NCBI GenBank assembly: GCA_965197455.1
Contig: OZ240208.1
Span: 2,666,001-2,730,000, forward strand
DNA length: 64,000 nucleotides
Reading direction: 5' to 3'
Source: JAGWBD01 sp965197455
Lineage (GTDB): Bacteria > Chloroflexota > Anaerolineae > Aggregatilineales > Phototrophicaceae
Under the pieces are notes generated by a model. That model was not told the DNA's origin. It saw only the letters and a program-made list of their open reading frames with translations, and did not search any database. A program made the translations under genes and the position numbers. Shown here piece by piece: positions 1 to 7,606 of the stretch (its first letter is position 1; the number at the start of each line of letters is the position of its first letter).

Positions 1-509
1 ACGTGGCTGCGGCCGCCGGCGCGCTGTCCTGGCTGCTGCTGACCTGGTATCGAGCGAACAAACCCAGTGTGCTGGGGGCGGCCTCGGGCGCGATTGCCGG
101 CCTGGTGGCCGTCACGCCCGCAGCCGGCTTCGTAGAAGTCATACCGGCCCTCATCATCGGCATCGGCGCCTCGGTTGTCAGCTACATCGCCGCCGAGAGC
201 CGCATCAAGGCCATGGTGGATGATGCGCTGGATGTCTGGGCAATTCACGGCATGGCCGGCACCTGGGGCTGCATCGCGCTGGGCCTCTTTGCATCCACCA
301 CGCTGGCGAATGGCGGCCTGTTCAGCGGCAACAGCGAGTTCTTCATCACGCAAATCGTCGGCGCGGTCGCCATCTGGGTTGCCGCCTTCGTGATCACCTG
401 GGTCATTTTCCGCGTCATTGAGGCGGTCATCGGCCTGCGCCCAACGCCCGAGGAAGAGGCGCTGGGTCTGGACGAGGCCGAGCACGGCGAACCTGCCTAC
501 ATATTCTAG
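1..509 (+). CDS. amt: Ammonium transporter Amt, C-terminal part (5' truncated by window edge)
   Basis: Inner-membrane ammonium channel; only the last ~168 residues are in the window and the reading frame is open to its left edge. Several long hydrophobic helices are visible. The segment AIHGMAGTWG carries the second of the twin pore histidines of the Amt/Mep/Rh family. The C-terminal cytoplasmic tail is short and acidic (PTPEEEALGLDEAEHGE), the part that in this family contacts neighbouring subunits and PII proteins. No glnK-like gene follows; the next gene encodes an unrelated dioxygenase about 95 bp downstream. The family call is firm; the symbol is the generic one. Confidence 0.93.
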   Translation, partial: VAAAAGALSWLLLTWYRANKPSVLGAASGAIAGLVAVTPAAGFVEVIPALIIGIGASVVSYIAAESRIKAMVDDALDVWAIHGMAGTWGCIALGLFASTTLANGGLFSGNSEFFITQIVGAVAIWVAAFVITWVIFRVIEAVIGLRPTPEEEALGLDEAEHGEPAYIF

Positions 510-605
510 GCTGGCAGGCAGAGCCAGTGGCCCCGCTGTGCAGCGATTCTGCGCGGCGGGGCTATACTTTAAGCACAGACCAGCCGGACACCAGAGGACA
601 AGCGC

Positions 606-1460
606 ATGAACGATTTTGAACTGCAGCAGTATCTCTTTGATTTGCAAGGTTACCTGGTCATTGAAAACGCCTTGAGTCCGGAAGAAGTGGCGGCCCTGAA
701 TCAATTAATTGATGAGCAAAACCTGCCGCCACCGGCGAAATCGCCGCGCTTCGGCAGCGCGCCAACGCTGGAATCGTCGCTCCTGTCGCGCAGGACGGCA
801 GCAGACGGCACGCTGAACCAGGCTCAGGTTGCGGCAGTTGGGGCAGGCTTTCTCGACTGGGGCAAACCCTTCTGCGATTTACTGGACCATCCGTCCATCA
901 TGCCGGTGTTGCGCTTCCGCCTCGGCGACGCCTTTCGGCTGGACCGTCTCTACGGCATGTACATGCTCAAGGGGATGAAGTACGGCAAGCTGCATGCCGA
1001 TTACGGCGCCACGGCCCCGAAAGCCGGGGTGCAGCCCGGTGAATATTACGCCTTCCGGCCTAACCAGATTTACGAGGGCTTCATCGTCGTGGCCTGGGCT
1101 CTGGCGGACGCCGGACCCGGGCATGGCGGGTTTTGCTGCATTCCTGGCAGCCACAAAAGCAATTACAGGTTGCCGCAGCAAATCGCAGATAACTTCGAAG
1201 AGTCACCCAACGTCATTATTCCCGACTTGCCCGCCGGCTCGGTCATTCTGTTTAGCGAGTCCCTGACGCACGGCACAGCCTCGTGGAATGCCGACCATGA
1301 ACGGCGCACGCTCCTGTACAAATATTGCGTATCGCACATCGCCTGGACGAAAAAACGGGTGGAACATCCGATTCAGGTCGAGCTCACACCGCGCCAACAG
1401 ATTCTGCTGCAGGAGCCCGGCGATCCGCTGATCCACTTCCCGTCGCTGTTTGAGGCCTGA
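606..1460 (+). CDS. Phytanoyl-CoA dioxygenase (PhyH) family protein, copy 1
   Basis: Predicted Fe(II)/2-oxoglutarate-dependent oxygenase of 284 residues; the substrate is unknown. The facial triad can be read as H130-x-D132 (KLHADYG) with distal His222 (LTHGTASW), followed by arginines 233-234 that could bind 2-oxoglutarate. The ATG at 606 is preceded by a purine-rich AGAGGA. A TATACT box at 563-568 could be the -10 of its promoter, but no good -35 is visible. It is nearly identical along its whole length to the product at 6381-7244, with the same triad residue numbers, so the two are recent paralogues. A Type ISP restriction gene starts 32 bp downstream on the same strand. Confidence 0.88.
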   Translation: MNDFELQQYLFDLQGYLVIENALSPEEVAALNQLIDEQNLPPPAKSPRFGSAPTLESSLLSRRTAADGTLNQAQVAAVGAGFLDWGKPFCDLLDHPSIMPVLRFRLGDAFRLDRLYGMYMLKGMKYGKLHADYGATAPKAGVQPGEYYAFRPNQIYEGFIVVAWALADAGPGHGGFCCIPGSHKSNYRLPQQIADNFEESPNVIIPDLPAGSVILFSESLTHGTASWNADHERRTLLYKYCVSHIAWTKKRVEHPIQVELTPRQQILLQEPGDPLIHFPSLFEA

Positions 1461-1492
1461 GTCAGCGCCATGTTTGTGAGTGAGGGTGATCC

Positions 1493-4400
1493 ATGCCCGC
1501 GGTGAGCATCAAGCCGACCGACGCGGCCATCCGCAACTACCAGACCACGCTGCAGCGGCTCAAGCAGGAGCAGAATGTCACGCACGAGGGTGGGCTGCGC
1601 CGCGCCTTCGGCGACCTGTTGCGCGTCACCGCCCGCAAGCAAAGCTGGACGCTCGTTGAGGAGCAGCGCGTCAGCGGCGGCCGCGTCCGCCCCGACGGCA
1701 CCCTGCGCGACCGCTGGCAACTGCCGCACGGCTACTGGGAGGCCAAGGACGGCCGCGACGACCTTGAGGTCGAGATCCGGCGCAAGCGCGAACGCGACTA
1801 TCCATTCAGCAACATCATCTTCGAGGATACCAACACGGCCATCCTCTACCAGAACGAGCGCCGCATCCTGCAGGCCGACTGCGGCAACCGGACGGAGCTG
1901 GCGCAGCTGCTGACCCAGTTCTACCGCCACGAGACGCCGGACTTCAGCAGCTTCGAAGAGGCGGTGGAACGCTTCGCCGGCGAGGTGCCGCAGATCGCCC
2001 AGGGCCTGCAGCAACGCATCAACGAGGCGCGCGTCAGCAACGCTGCCTTCCAGCGCGCCTTCGCCGACTTCATGGCGCTCTGCAGCGAGGCGCTGAACCC
2101 CAACATCAGCCGCGCGGCCGTCGAGGAGATGCTGATCCAGCATTTGCTGACCGAGCGCCTGATCCGCCGCGTCTTCGACCAGGAGAACTTCGTGCGCCGC
2201 AACGTCATCGCCGCCGAGGTCGAGAAGGTCATCGACGCGCTGACCGGTCAGCACTTCAACCGGCGCGAGTTCCTCGGCTCGCTGGACCGTTTCTACCTGG
2301 CGATCGAGGGGGCCGCTGACCGCCTGGCCGACTTCCACGACAAGCAGGGCTTCATCAACACCGTCTACGAACGCTTCTTCCAGGGCTTCAGCGTGCGCGT
2401 GGCCGACACCCACGGCATCGTCTACACGCCGCAGGAAGTGGTCGAGTTCATGGTCGCCGCCACCGACGAGCTGCTGGGGCGCGAATTCGGCAAGAAGCTG
2501 GGCGACGCGGGCGTCTGCGTCATCGACCCCTGCACCGGCACGGGCAACTTCGTGGTGCAGCTGCTGCGCCGCGTGGCGCGTGAGAACCCGCGCGAGCTGG
2601 AGCGCTTCTACCGCGAGCGGCTCTTCGCCAACGAAGTCATGCTGATGCCCTACTACATCGCCAGCCTGAACATCGAGCACGAGTTTTACGAGCGCAGCGG
2701 GCGCTACGAGTCTTTCGATGGTATCTGCTTCGTGGACACGCTGGACCTGGCGGAAGGCGACATGCCGGAGATGTTCACGGAGTTCAGCCAGAAGAACAGC
2801 GCTCGTGTCGAGCGGCAGAAAGCGGCGAAGATCAACGTGGTCATCGGCAACCCGCCCTACAACATTGGTCAGCTGAACGAGAACGACAACAACAAGAATC
2901 GCAAGTATGAGAAAGTGGACGAACGTGTTCGCGACACCTATGCCGCCGAGTCAAGTGCTACAAACAACAGCAGGCTTTACGATGCTTACGTAAAGTTTTT
3001 CAGGTGGGCTAGTGATCGAATAGAGAGTTCGGACGGAATCGTATGCTTCATAAGCAACAATAATTTTCTGGAAGGTGTCGGCTTTGACGGCTTCCGCAAG
3101 TGTTTGATGGAGGAATTCTCGCGTGTGTGGCACCTAGACTTGGCAGGGAATTACAGAAGGGGGAAGAGTGAAGGTGAGAACATATTCGGGAATCTAACAA
3201 GTGTTGGTGTGAGCATAACTATAGCGCTCAAGCGTAGTACACATCCCAATAGTGAACTCTACTACTTTCGCGTTCCTGATGAATCACGCACAGAAGATAA
3301 ACGTGCCATATTGGACAGTGCCCTAGCATGCTCGAAAGGAGTAGTTGATGCAATCGCTTGGGAAGAGTTGAAGCCAGGCAAAAACAACACTTGGCTAAGT
3401 GTCCAAAATGCCAAAGAGTTCGCAACCTTTTTCTCGATAGGAAGCAAGTTAGCCAAGAGGGTCAAAGGCACAAATGCATTAGGGAGTAATACAATCTTCA
3501 AGACATACTGCTTAGGGATAAACTCAAAGCGCGATCCTGTCGTTTTCGATTTCGATAAGCAAAAGTTGTGTGAAAGAATTGAGGCTGTCGTTGAGGACTA
3601 CAATGCTGAAGTGGACCGTTACAAACGGCACGGAATGCCGGATGATGTAGACACCTTCGTAAATTATGAACGCATAAAGTGGAGCAGAGAATTAAAAGTC
3701 AAGCTAAAACGACAAACCTATGGACGCTTTGATGCGACAAAGCTCCGACATAGTATGTATCGTCCGTTTGCGAAAAAAACGCTTTATTTCAGCAACGAAT
3801 TAGTTGATTTCCCCTTTCAGTTTTCTGAAATATTTCCTGCTAGTCACGCAGAACATGAAAACAAAATTATCTCTGTATGTGCATATGACAGGAAGCCTTT
3901 TTCAGTTCTTGCTGCAAACTTTATCCTAGACTTAAATTTCTATGCAGATCCACATCAATGCTTCCCCCTCTACACCTACGACGCGGACGGGAGCAACCGG
4001 CGCGAGAACGTCACTGACTGGGCGCTGGCGCAGTTCCGCGCGCGCTACGGCGACGACTCCATCAGTAAGCTGGACATCTTCCATTACGTTTACGGCCTGC
4101 TGCATCACCCCGGCTACCGCGAACGTCACGCGGACTCGCTGAAGCGCGAGCTGCCCCGCATCCCGCTCGCGCCGGACTTCGCCAGGTTCCGCGATGCCGG
4201 CAAGGAGCTGGCGCGTCTGCATCTCGGCTACGAGCGCGAGCGGCCCTGGCAACTGGACTGGGAAACGGCGGACGGCCCGGTGGACTACCGCGTCGAGAAG
4301 ATGCGCCCGCTCAAGCGCGTTCAGTCCGAAGACGGCGACTACAAAATCTTCGACTCGCTGCAGTACAACGACACGCTGACCCTGCGCGGCATCCCGGCCG

Positions 4401-4615
4401 AGGCCTTCCGCTACCGCCTCGGCACGCGCTCGGCGCTGGAGTGGGTGATCGACCAGTACCGCGTCAAGACCGACAAACGCAGCGGCATCGTCAGCGACCC
4501 CAACGCCTGGAGCGCGGACCAGCAGTACATCGTCAACCTCGTGGGCCGCGTCATCACTGTCAGCATGGAGACGGTGGCGCTGGTGGACGGTCTGGCGGGC
4601 CTCCCGCTCCAGTAG
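1493..4615 (+). CDS. Stand-alone Type ISP/IIG-like restriction-modification enzyme (nuclease + N6-adenine methylase + specificity domain)
   Basis: A 1040-residue single-chain enzyme. Near the N-terminus WEAKD (E83-x-K85) looks like the distal part of a PD-(D/E)xK nuclease site. The gamma-type adenine methylase core has motif I at D345-P-C-T-G-T-G and motif IV N453-P-P-Y. The C-terminus (VDQYRVKTDKRSGIVSDPN) is typical of the Type ISP specificity domain. No helicase motor is present and no helicase gene adjoins, so it more likely works like a Type IIG enzyme or an orphan methylase. Base composition is mosaic: codons from just after motif IV (about 2865) to about 3955 are clearly AT-richer than both flanks, as expected if the target-recognition segment was replaced by recombination. 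A remnant of a second copy lies at 5953-6036. Confidence 0.85.
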   Translation: MPAVSIKPTDAAIRNYQTTLQRLKQEQNVTHEGGLRRAFGDLLRVTARKQSWTLVEEQRVSGGRVRPDGTLRDRWQLPHGYWEAKDGRDDLEVEIRRKRERDYPFSNIIFEDTNTAILYQNERRILQADCGNRTELAQLLTQFYRHETPDFSSFEEAVERFAGEVPQIAQGLQQRINEARVSNAAFQRAFADFMALCSEALNPNISRAAVEEMLIQHLLTERLIRRVFDQENFVRRNVIAAEVEKVIDALTGQHFNRREFLGSLDRFYLAIEGAADRLADFHDKQGFINTVYERFFQGFSVRVADTHGIVYTPQEVVEFMVAATDELLGREFGKKLGDAGVCVIDPCTGTGNFVVQLLRRVARENPRELERFYRERLFANEVMLMPYYIASLNIEHEFYERSGRYESFDGICFVDTLDLAEGDMPEMFTEFSQKNSARVERQKAAKINVVIGNPPYNIGQLNENDNNKNRKYEKVDERVRDTYAAESSATNNSRLYDAYVKFFRWASDRIESSDGIVCFISNNNFLEGVGFDGFRKCLMEEFSRVWHLDLAGNYRRGKSEGENIFGNLTSVGVSITIALKRSTHPNSELYYFRVPDESRTEDKRAILDSALACSKGVVDAIAWEELKPGKNNTWLSVQNAKEFATFFSIGSKLAKRVKGTNALGSNTIFKTYCLGINSKRDPVVFDFDKQKLCERIEAVVEDYNAEVDRYKRHGMPDDVDTFVNYERIKWSRELKVKLKRQTYGRFDATKLRHSMYRPFAKKTLYFSNELVDFPFQFSEIFPASHAEHENKIISVCAYDRKPFSVLAANFILDLNFYADPHQCFPLYTYDADGSNRRENVTDWALAQFRARYGDDSISKLDIFHYVYGLLHHPGYRERHADSLKRELPRIPLAPDFARFRDAGKELARLHLGYERERPWQLDWETADGPVDYRVEKMRPLKRVQSEDGDYKIFDSLQYNDTLTLRGIPAEAFRYRLGTRSALEWVIDQYRVKTDKRSGIVSDPNAWSADQQYIVNLVGRVITVSMETVALVDGLAGLPLQ

Positions 4616-4628
4616 CAATCGCTGCCCG

Positions 4629-4695
4629 CCCTCACGCCCAATCCCTTGTCCCGCTCCGATGCGGGAGCCTTTCTCAGGGAGAGGGACTTTAACTA
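4629..4695 (+). repeat. Dispersed intergenic repeat, copy A
   Basis: About 67 bp with the plan CCCTCAC - AATCCCTTGTCCCGC - GCGGGAGCC - TCAGGGAGAGGGACTTTAACTA. CCCGC and GCGGG pair to form a short internal hairpin. Copy B (6047-6115) is in the same orientation and copy C (6145-6207) is inverted. Copies A and B each begin 11-14 bp downstream of a Type ISP gene stop codon or of its remnant. Confidence 0.8.
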
Positions 4696-4926
4696 TTAGG
4701 AACAATATACCTGTTGCTCGTTTGAGGGACATTTTTGACACACAAGATCTGTTGGCAGCCTAATTCCGACAAAAAGGATTTAATTCCATATCCCTGATGC
4801 TTTATCCTGGAATACATGACGTGACTCCAGTTATTCTGCTTTGCCAGGATAACTGGCATGAATTGGTTTTCACGTCATTTCTATTTCAACCGACTTCGAT
4901 ACACTACCTGACTGGCAATAATGCGC

Positions 4927-4964
4927 TATAATGAACAAATAGTCATAACAAAGGAGAGTTAGCC
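4927..4964 (+). promoter_or_regulatory. -10 box and ribosome binding site of the beta-helix gene
   Basis: A perfect TATAAT lies at 4927-4932 and AAGGAG at 4951-4956, 8 bp before the ATG at 4965. No convincing -35 box is present at 16-18 bp spacing, so the promoter call rests on the -10 and the AT-rich surroundings. Confidence 0.5.
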
Positions 4965-5759
4965 ATGCGATACTTCTTACTTGCCCTTATCTTGCTCCTG
5001 TGCGCCGCGCCAGCACTGGCGACCGACTACACGCTGGATGAGGACTGCGGCCTCGCCGATGCCCTTAGAGCGGCCAACGCCGACTTGGAGCGCCGCGCCT
5101 GCCCGGCCGGCGACGGCGCCGACCTCATCACACTTACCGCCGACATCACTCTGTCCGGGGAACTGCCGCGTGTCATCTCCGACATCACCATTGATGGCGC
5201 GGGCTATACCATCAGCGGGGACGGCGACTGGCGCGTCTTTTATGTCGATATGGGCGGCGCGCTTACCCTGCAAAACATCCATCTGACGGACGCGCGGGCT
5301 CACAACGAGGTCACCTTCATCAGCGTCTGGGGCTCGACCGACTATAGCAGGAGCGGCGGCGCCATCCTGGTCAACCGCGGCAGCCGGCTGGAACTGGTTA
5401 ACAGCCGTTTCACCGACAATGCGGCGGCGGACTTTGGCGGCGTGCTGGATGCCTGGGATAGCGAAGTTGTTGTCATCGACAGCGAATTCAGCGGCAATAA
5501 GGCGGAGGATGGCGGCGCGATAGCTTCGGCCCTCAGCGTGGTCACCATCAGCAATAGCACTTTCGACGGCAACCGTGTGAGGGACGACGGCGGCGCGCTG
5601 CAGGTGTTTAGCAGCACGGCGTATGTCACCGATTCGCAGTTCACTGGCAATGTAGCAGCGCGTAATGGCGGGGCGATCGTCGTCTTTAGGGGCACGGTGG
5701 AACAAAGCGGCAATACCTTCAGCGACAACATAGGCGGTGACTGTTACGGCTGTGAATAG
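4965..5759 (+). CDS. Secreted right-handed beta-helix repeat protein
   Basis: 264 residues. A clear signal peptide (MRYFLLALILLLCAAPALA, cleavage about residue 19) precedes TDYTLDEDCGLADALRAAN, the N-terminal capping motif common in CSLREA-type/polymorphic-repeat proteins. The remainder consists of coils of about 23-25 residues with the pattern N-S-x-F-x-x-N-x-A-x-x-x-G-G-A-I (for example NSRFTDNAAADFGGVL and NSTFDGNRVRDDGGAL), diagnostic of a parallel beta-helix as in pectate lyases and Pmp-like surface proteins. No catalytic residues or C-terminal anchor can be identified, and the protein ends after about five coils, short for this group. A surface or adhesive role is possible but unproven. 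Confidence 0.8.
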   Translation: MRYFLLALILLLCAAPALATDYTLDEDCGLADALRAANADLERRACPAGDGADLITLTADITLSGELPRVISDITIDGAGYTISGDGDWRVFYVDMGGALTLQNIHLTDARAHNEVTFISVWGSTDYSRSGGAILVNRGSRLELVNSRFTDNAAADFGGVLDAWDSEVVVIDSEFSGNKAEDGGAIASALSVVTISNSTFDGNRVRDDGGALQVFSSTAYVTDSQFTGNVAARNGGAIVVFRGTVEQSGNTFSDNIGGDCYGCE

Positions 5760-5952
5760 CGCGCCACTGCCCTAAATCTCGCTAAGCCTATGTAGACCAA
5801 TAGATGCCGCGGCTCTACCAGGCCGCGGCATCGCCTTTATATTGGCACTTGCGCCTCCACAGCTTTGTTGTACAAATGCGTCGCCATGCTCTTGAACAAC
5901 TCGTCGAATTGCGCAGCACCTGCCGGGCTTCACCCACGACCACAGCCACGCC

Positions 5953-6036
5953 GACCTGGTGTGGCGCGTGGTCGCGGTCAGCGTGGCGACTGTGAAGATC
6001 GTGGACGGGTTGGCGGGCCTGGCGCTGGTGGAGTAG
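5953..6036 (+). pseudogene. Remnant of the 3' end of a Type ISP restriction-modification gene
   Basis: Translating 5953-6036 gives DLVWRVVAVSVATVKIVDGL followed by AGLALVE and a TAG stop. This aligns with the last residues of the intact Type ISP protein (NLVGRVITVSMETVALVDGL, AGLPLQ, stop). The downstream DNA matches too: dispersed repeat copy B begins 11 bp after the stop, as copy A does (14 bp) behind the intact gene. Nothing recognisable of the remaining ~1000 codons is left upstream. This is therefore a deletion relic of a related copy, not a short gene. Confidence 0.75.
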
Positions 6037-6046
6037 GAGTGGGAGG

Positions 6047-6115
6047 CCCTCACCCTAAATCCCTTGTCCCGCCGCTCACGACGGGAACCCTTCTTCGGGA
6101 GAGGGACTTTAACTA
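6047..6115 (+). repeat. Dispersed intergenic repeat, copy B
   Basis: Same plan as copy A (4629-4695): CCCTCAC, AATCCCTTGTCCCGC, a variable centre, then GGGAGAGGGACTTTAACTA. With inverted copy C it forms two long complementary arms separated by about 29 bp. Confidence 0.8.
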
Positions 6116-6144
6116 CAAGTACAAGGCTTTGTGAGAAGGCTTTT

Positions 6145-6207
6145 CTCCCCCTCTCCCTGAGAAGGGCTCCCGCCCTCAAGCGGGACAAGGGGGCCGGGGG
6201 GTGAGGG
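6145..6207 (-). repeat. Dispersed intergenic repeat, copy C (inverted)
   Basis: The reverse complement reads CCCTCACCCCCCGGCCCCCT, then TGTCCCGC and GGGAGCCCTTCTCAGGGAGAGG, matching copies A and B. Its opposite orientation to copy B allows a large cruciform or RNA hairpin just upstream of the second PhyH-like gene. Confidence 0.75.
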
Positions 6208-6380
6208 CCGCCTACCTCTCGCTCACGGCCACCTGGCGCCGCAAGGCCCGGGGCGCTGCAACAGTTCTCCAGACAGAAGTTCGCCCCTTGTCCAGCTCAA
6301 TGTTACGATTTCGTCGATCTGCGAAATTCACGCAGGATTTTGACGTAAAATGTTACTGGCGGACGTGGGGCGACAATCGC

Positions 6381-7244
6381 ATGAACGATCTTGAACTGCA
6401 GCAGTATCTCTTTGATTTGCAGGGCTACCTGATCATTGAAAACGCCTTGAGCCCGGAAGAAGTGGCGCGCCTGAACCACTTAATCGATGAGCAAAACCTG
6501 CCGCCGCCAGGCAAATCCCCGCGCTTCGGCAGCGCGCCAACGCGGGAATCGTCGCTCTTGTCGCTCATGAAGACGGCGGACGGCAAAGTGAACGAGGCCC
6601 GCAGCGCGGCAGTCGGGTCGGGCTTTCTGAACTGGGGGCAACCCTTCTGCGATTTACTGGACCATGCGGCCATCATGCCCGTGCTGCGCTTCCGCTTCGG
6701 CGAAGCCTTTCGCCTGGATCGCCTCTACGGCATGTACATGCGCAAGGGCATGGGCTATGGTGAGCTGCATGCCGATTACGGCGCAACGGCCCGGAATTCG
6801 GGCGCGCAGCCCGGCGAATATTACGCCTTCCGCCTCAACCAGATTTACGAGGGCTTCATCGTCGTCGCCTGGGCCTTGTCTGACGCTGGACCAGAGCATG
6901 GCGGCTTTTGCTGTATTCCCGGCAGCCACAAAAGCAATTTCAGGCTGCCTCGGCAAATCAGCGAAAACTTCAAGGAGTCGCCGCAGGTCATCATTCCCGA
7001 AGTGCCCGCCGGTTCGGTCATCCTGTTCAGCGAGTCCCTGACCCACGGCACAGCCACCTGGCAGGCCGACCATGAACGCCGCACGCTGCTGTACAAATAC
7101 TGCGTATCGCACATCGCCTGGACGTCGAAACGGGTAGAAATGCCGAGGCTGGTCGACCTGACGCCGCGGCAACAGCTCCTGCTCCGCGATCCCGGTGATC
7201 CGCTTATCCACTTCCCCTCGCTGTTTGCAGAAGCCACTGTATAA
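6381..7244 (+). CDS. Phytanoyl-CoA dioxygenase (PhyH) family protein, copy 2
   Basis: 287 residues, predicted Fe(II)/2-oxoglutarate oxygenase. I chose the ATG at 6381 because the protein then begins MNDLELQQYLFDLQGYL, exactly like copy 1; the upstream in-frame extension is not conserved. The triad is H130-x-D132 (ELHADYG) and His222 (LTHGTATW), with arginines 233-234. The C-terminus is three residues longer than copy 1 (AEATV). The two copies are separated by about 4.9 kb of restriction-related and repeat-rich DNA, so duplication and later insertion or rearrangement is likely. The substrate is unknown; the family ranges from lipid to secondary-metabolite hydroxylases. Confidence 0.87.
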   Translation: MNDLELQQYLFDLQGYLIIENALSPEEVARLNHLIDEQNLPPPGKSPRFGSAPTRESSLLSLMKTADGKVNEARSAAVGSGFLNWGQPFCDLLDHAAIMPVLRFRFGEAFRLDRLYGMYMRKGMGYGELHADYGATARNSGAQPGEYYAFRLNQIYEGFIVVAWALSDAGPEHGGFCCIPGSHKSNFRLPRQISENFKESPQVIIPEVPAGSVILFSESLTHGTATWQADHERRTLLYKYCVSHIAWTSKRVEMPRLVDLTPRQQLLLRDPGDPLIHFPSLFAEATV

Positions 7245-7250
7245 GACCAG

Positions 7251-7338
7251 TATGTGGCCGCCATGTGGCCGGCATATGGCCATGTGATCGGCATATGGCC
7301 GGAATATGGCCGGAATATGGCCGGGGAATTGGCCGGGG
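7251..7338. repeat. Degenerate short tandem repeat (about 9-11 bp, core ATATGGCCG)
   Basis: Between two convergent genes the core (C/A)AT(A/G)TGGCCG occurs about eight times in under 90 bp with small variations (ATGTGGCCG, CATATGGCC, GAATATGGCCG, GAATTGGCCG). The units contain the palindromes CATATG and GGCC, so the array can fold in several ways. It lies 7 bp after the PhyH copy 2 stop codon. Confidence 0.7.
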
Positions 7339-7357
7339 CAATAGTCCGTCAGGGGCA

Positions 7358-7606
7358 TCAATCCCCCGGACGCTTCGCACTCCCCGTATACCCCAGCTTG
7401 CGCAGGCGTTCGGCCTCCATGCGCTCCAGCTCCGCAGCGACCCTGCTGTATTCCGCTGGCGAGATCGCGCGGTCGATGCCCTGCGCGTCGCGGTAGACGT
7501 AGCCGCAGCCCCGGCACCAGTCGCAGTCAGCGACGCTGCCGTCCAGCTCGTCCTCGAACCAGCCGTAGCCCTCGCAGGAGGGACAGGGCGCGAGCGTTTC
7601 AGCCAC
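7358..7606 (-). CDS. Small zinc-ribbon-like CxxC protein
   Basis: 82 residues, unknown function. Two Cys pairs resemble DnaJ-type zinc repeats: CPSCEGYG near the N-terminus and CDWCRGCGY about 20 residues later, followed by a charged C-terminal helix (EYSRVAAELERMEAERLRKL). Its start overlaps the end of the PBP gene by 8 bp, so it is probably translated from the same transcript. This could be a metal-binding accessory or assembly factor; nothing in the sequence decides. Confidence 0.6.
   Translation of the reverse strand: MAETLAPCPSCEGYGWFEDELDGSVADCDWCRGCGYVYRDAQGIDRAISPAEYSRVAAELERMEAERLRKLGYTGSAKRPGD

Larger units (their letters stand above)
4616..4964. other. Intergenic region with repeat copy A and an AT-rich promoter segment
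   Basis: Gene-free 349 bp between the Type ISP gene and the beta-helix gene. It holds one copy of a dispersed intergenic repeat (4629-4695) directly after the stop codon. An AT-rich stretch (about 4740-4960) follows and ends in a TATAAT box and ribosome binding site. I see no other coding potential or RNA gene. Confidence 0.6.
5760..6380. other. Intergenic region with a restriction-gene remnant and two inverted repeat copies
   Basis: Gene-free 620 bp. It contains a degenerate 3' end of a second Type ISP gene (5953-6036), dispersed repeat copies B and C in opposite orientation, and the region upstream of the second PhyH-like gene. A TAAAAT at 6346-6351 and TTGACG at 6340-6345 are visible there but do not make one well-spaced promoter. 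Confidence 0.6.

Noticed and set aside
1373..2680. 435-codon minus-strand frame opposite the PhyH and Type ISP genes
   Set aside because: Composition typical of a shadow frame and no recognisable motif.
5772..6188. 138-codon minus-strand frame in the gap before PhyH copy 2
   Set aside because: It reads across repeat copies B and C and the antisense of the Type ISP remnant; its similarity to a minus-strand frame near 4600 comes from the repeat.
7251..7338. CRISPR array
   Set aside because: Units are 9-11 bp, degenerate and without spacers; no cas genes nearby.
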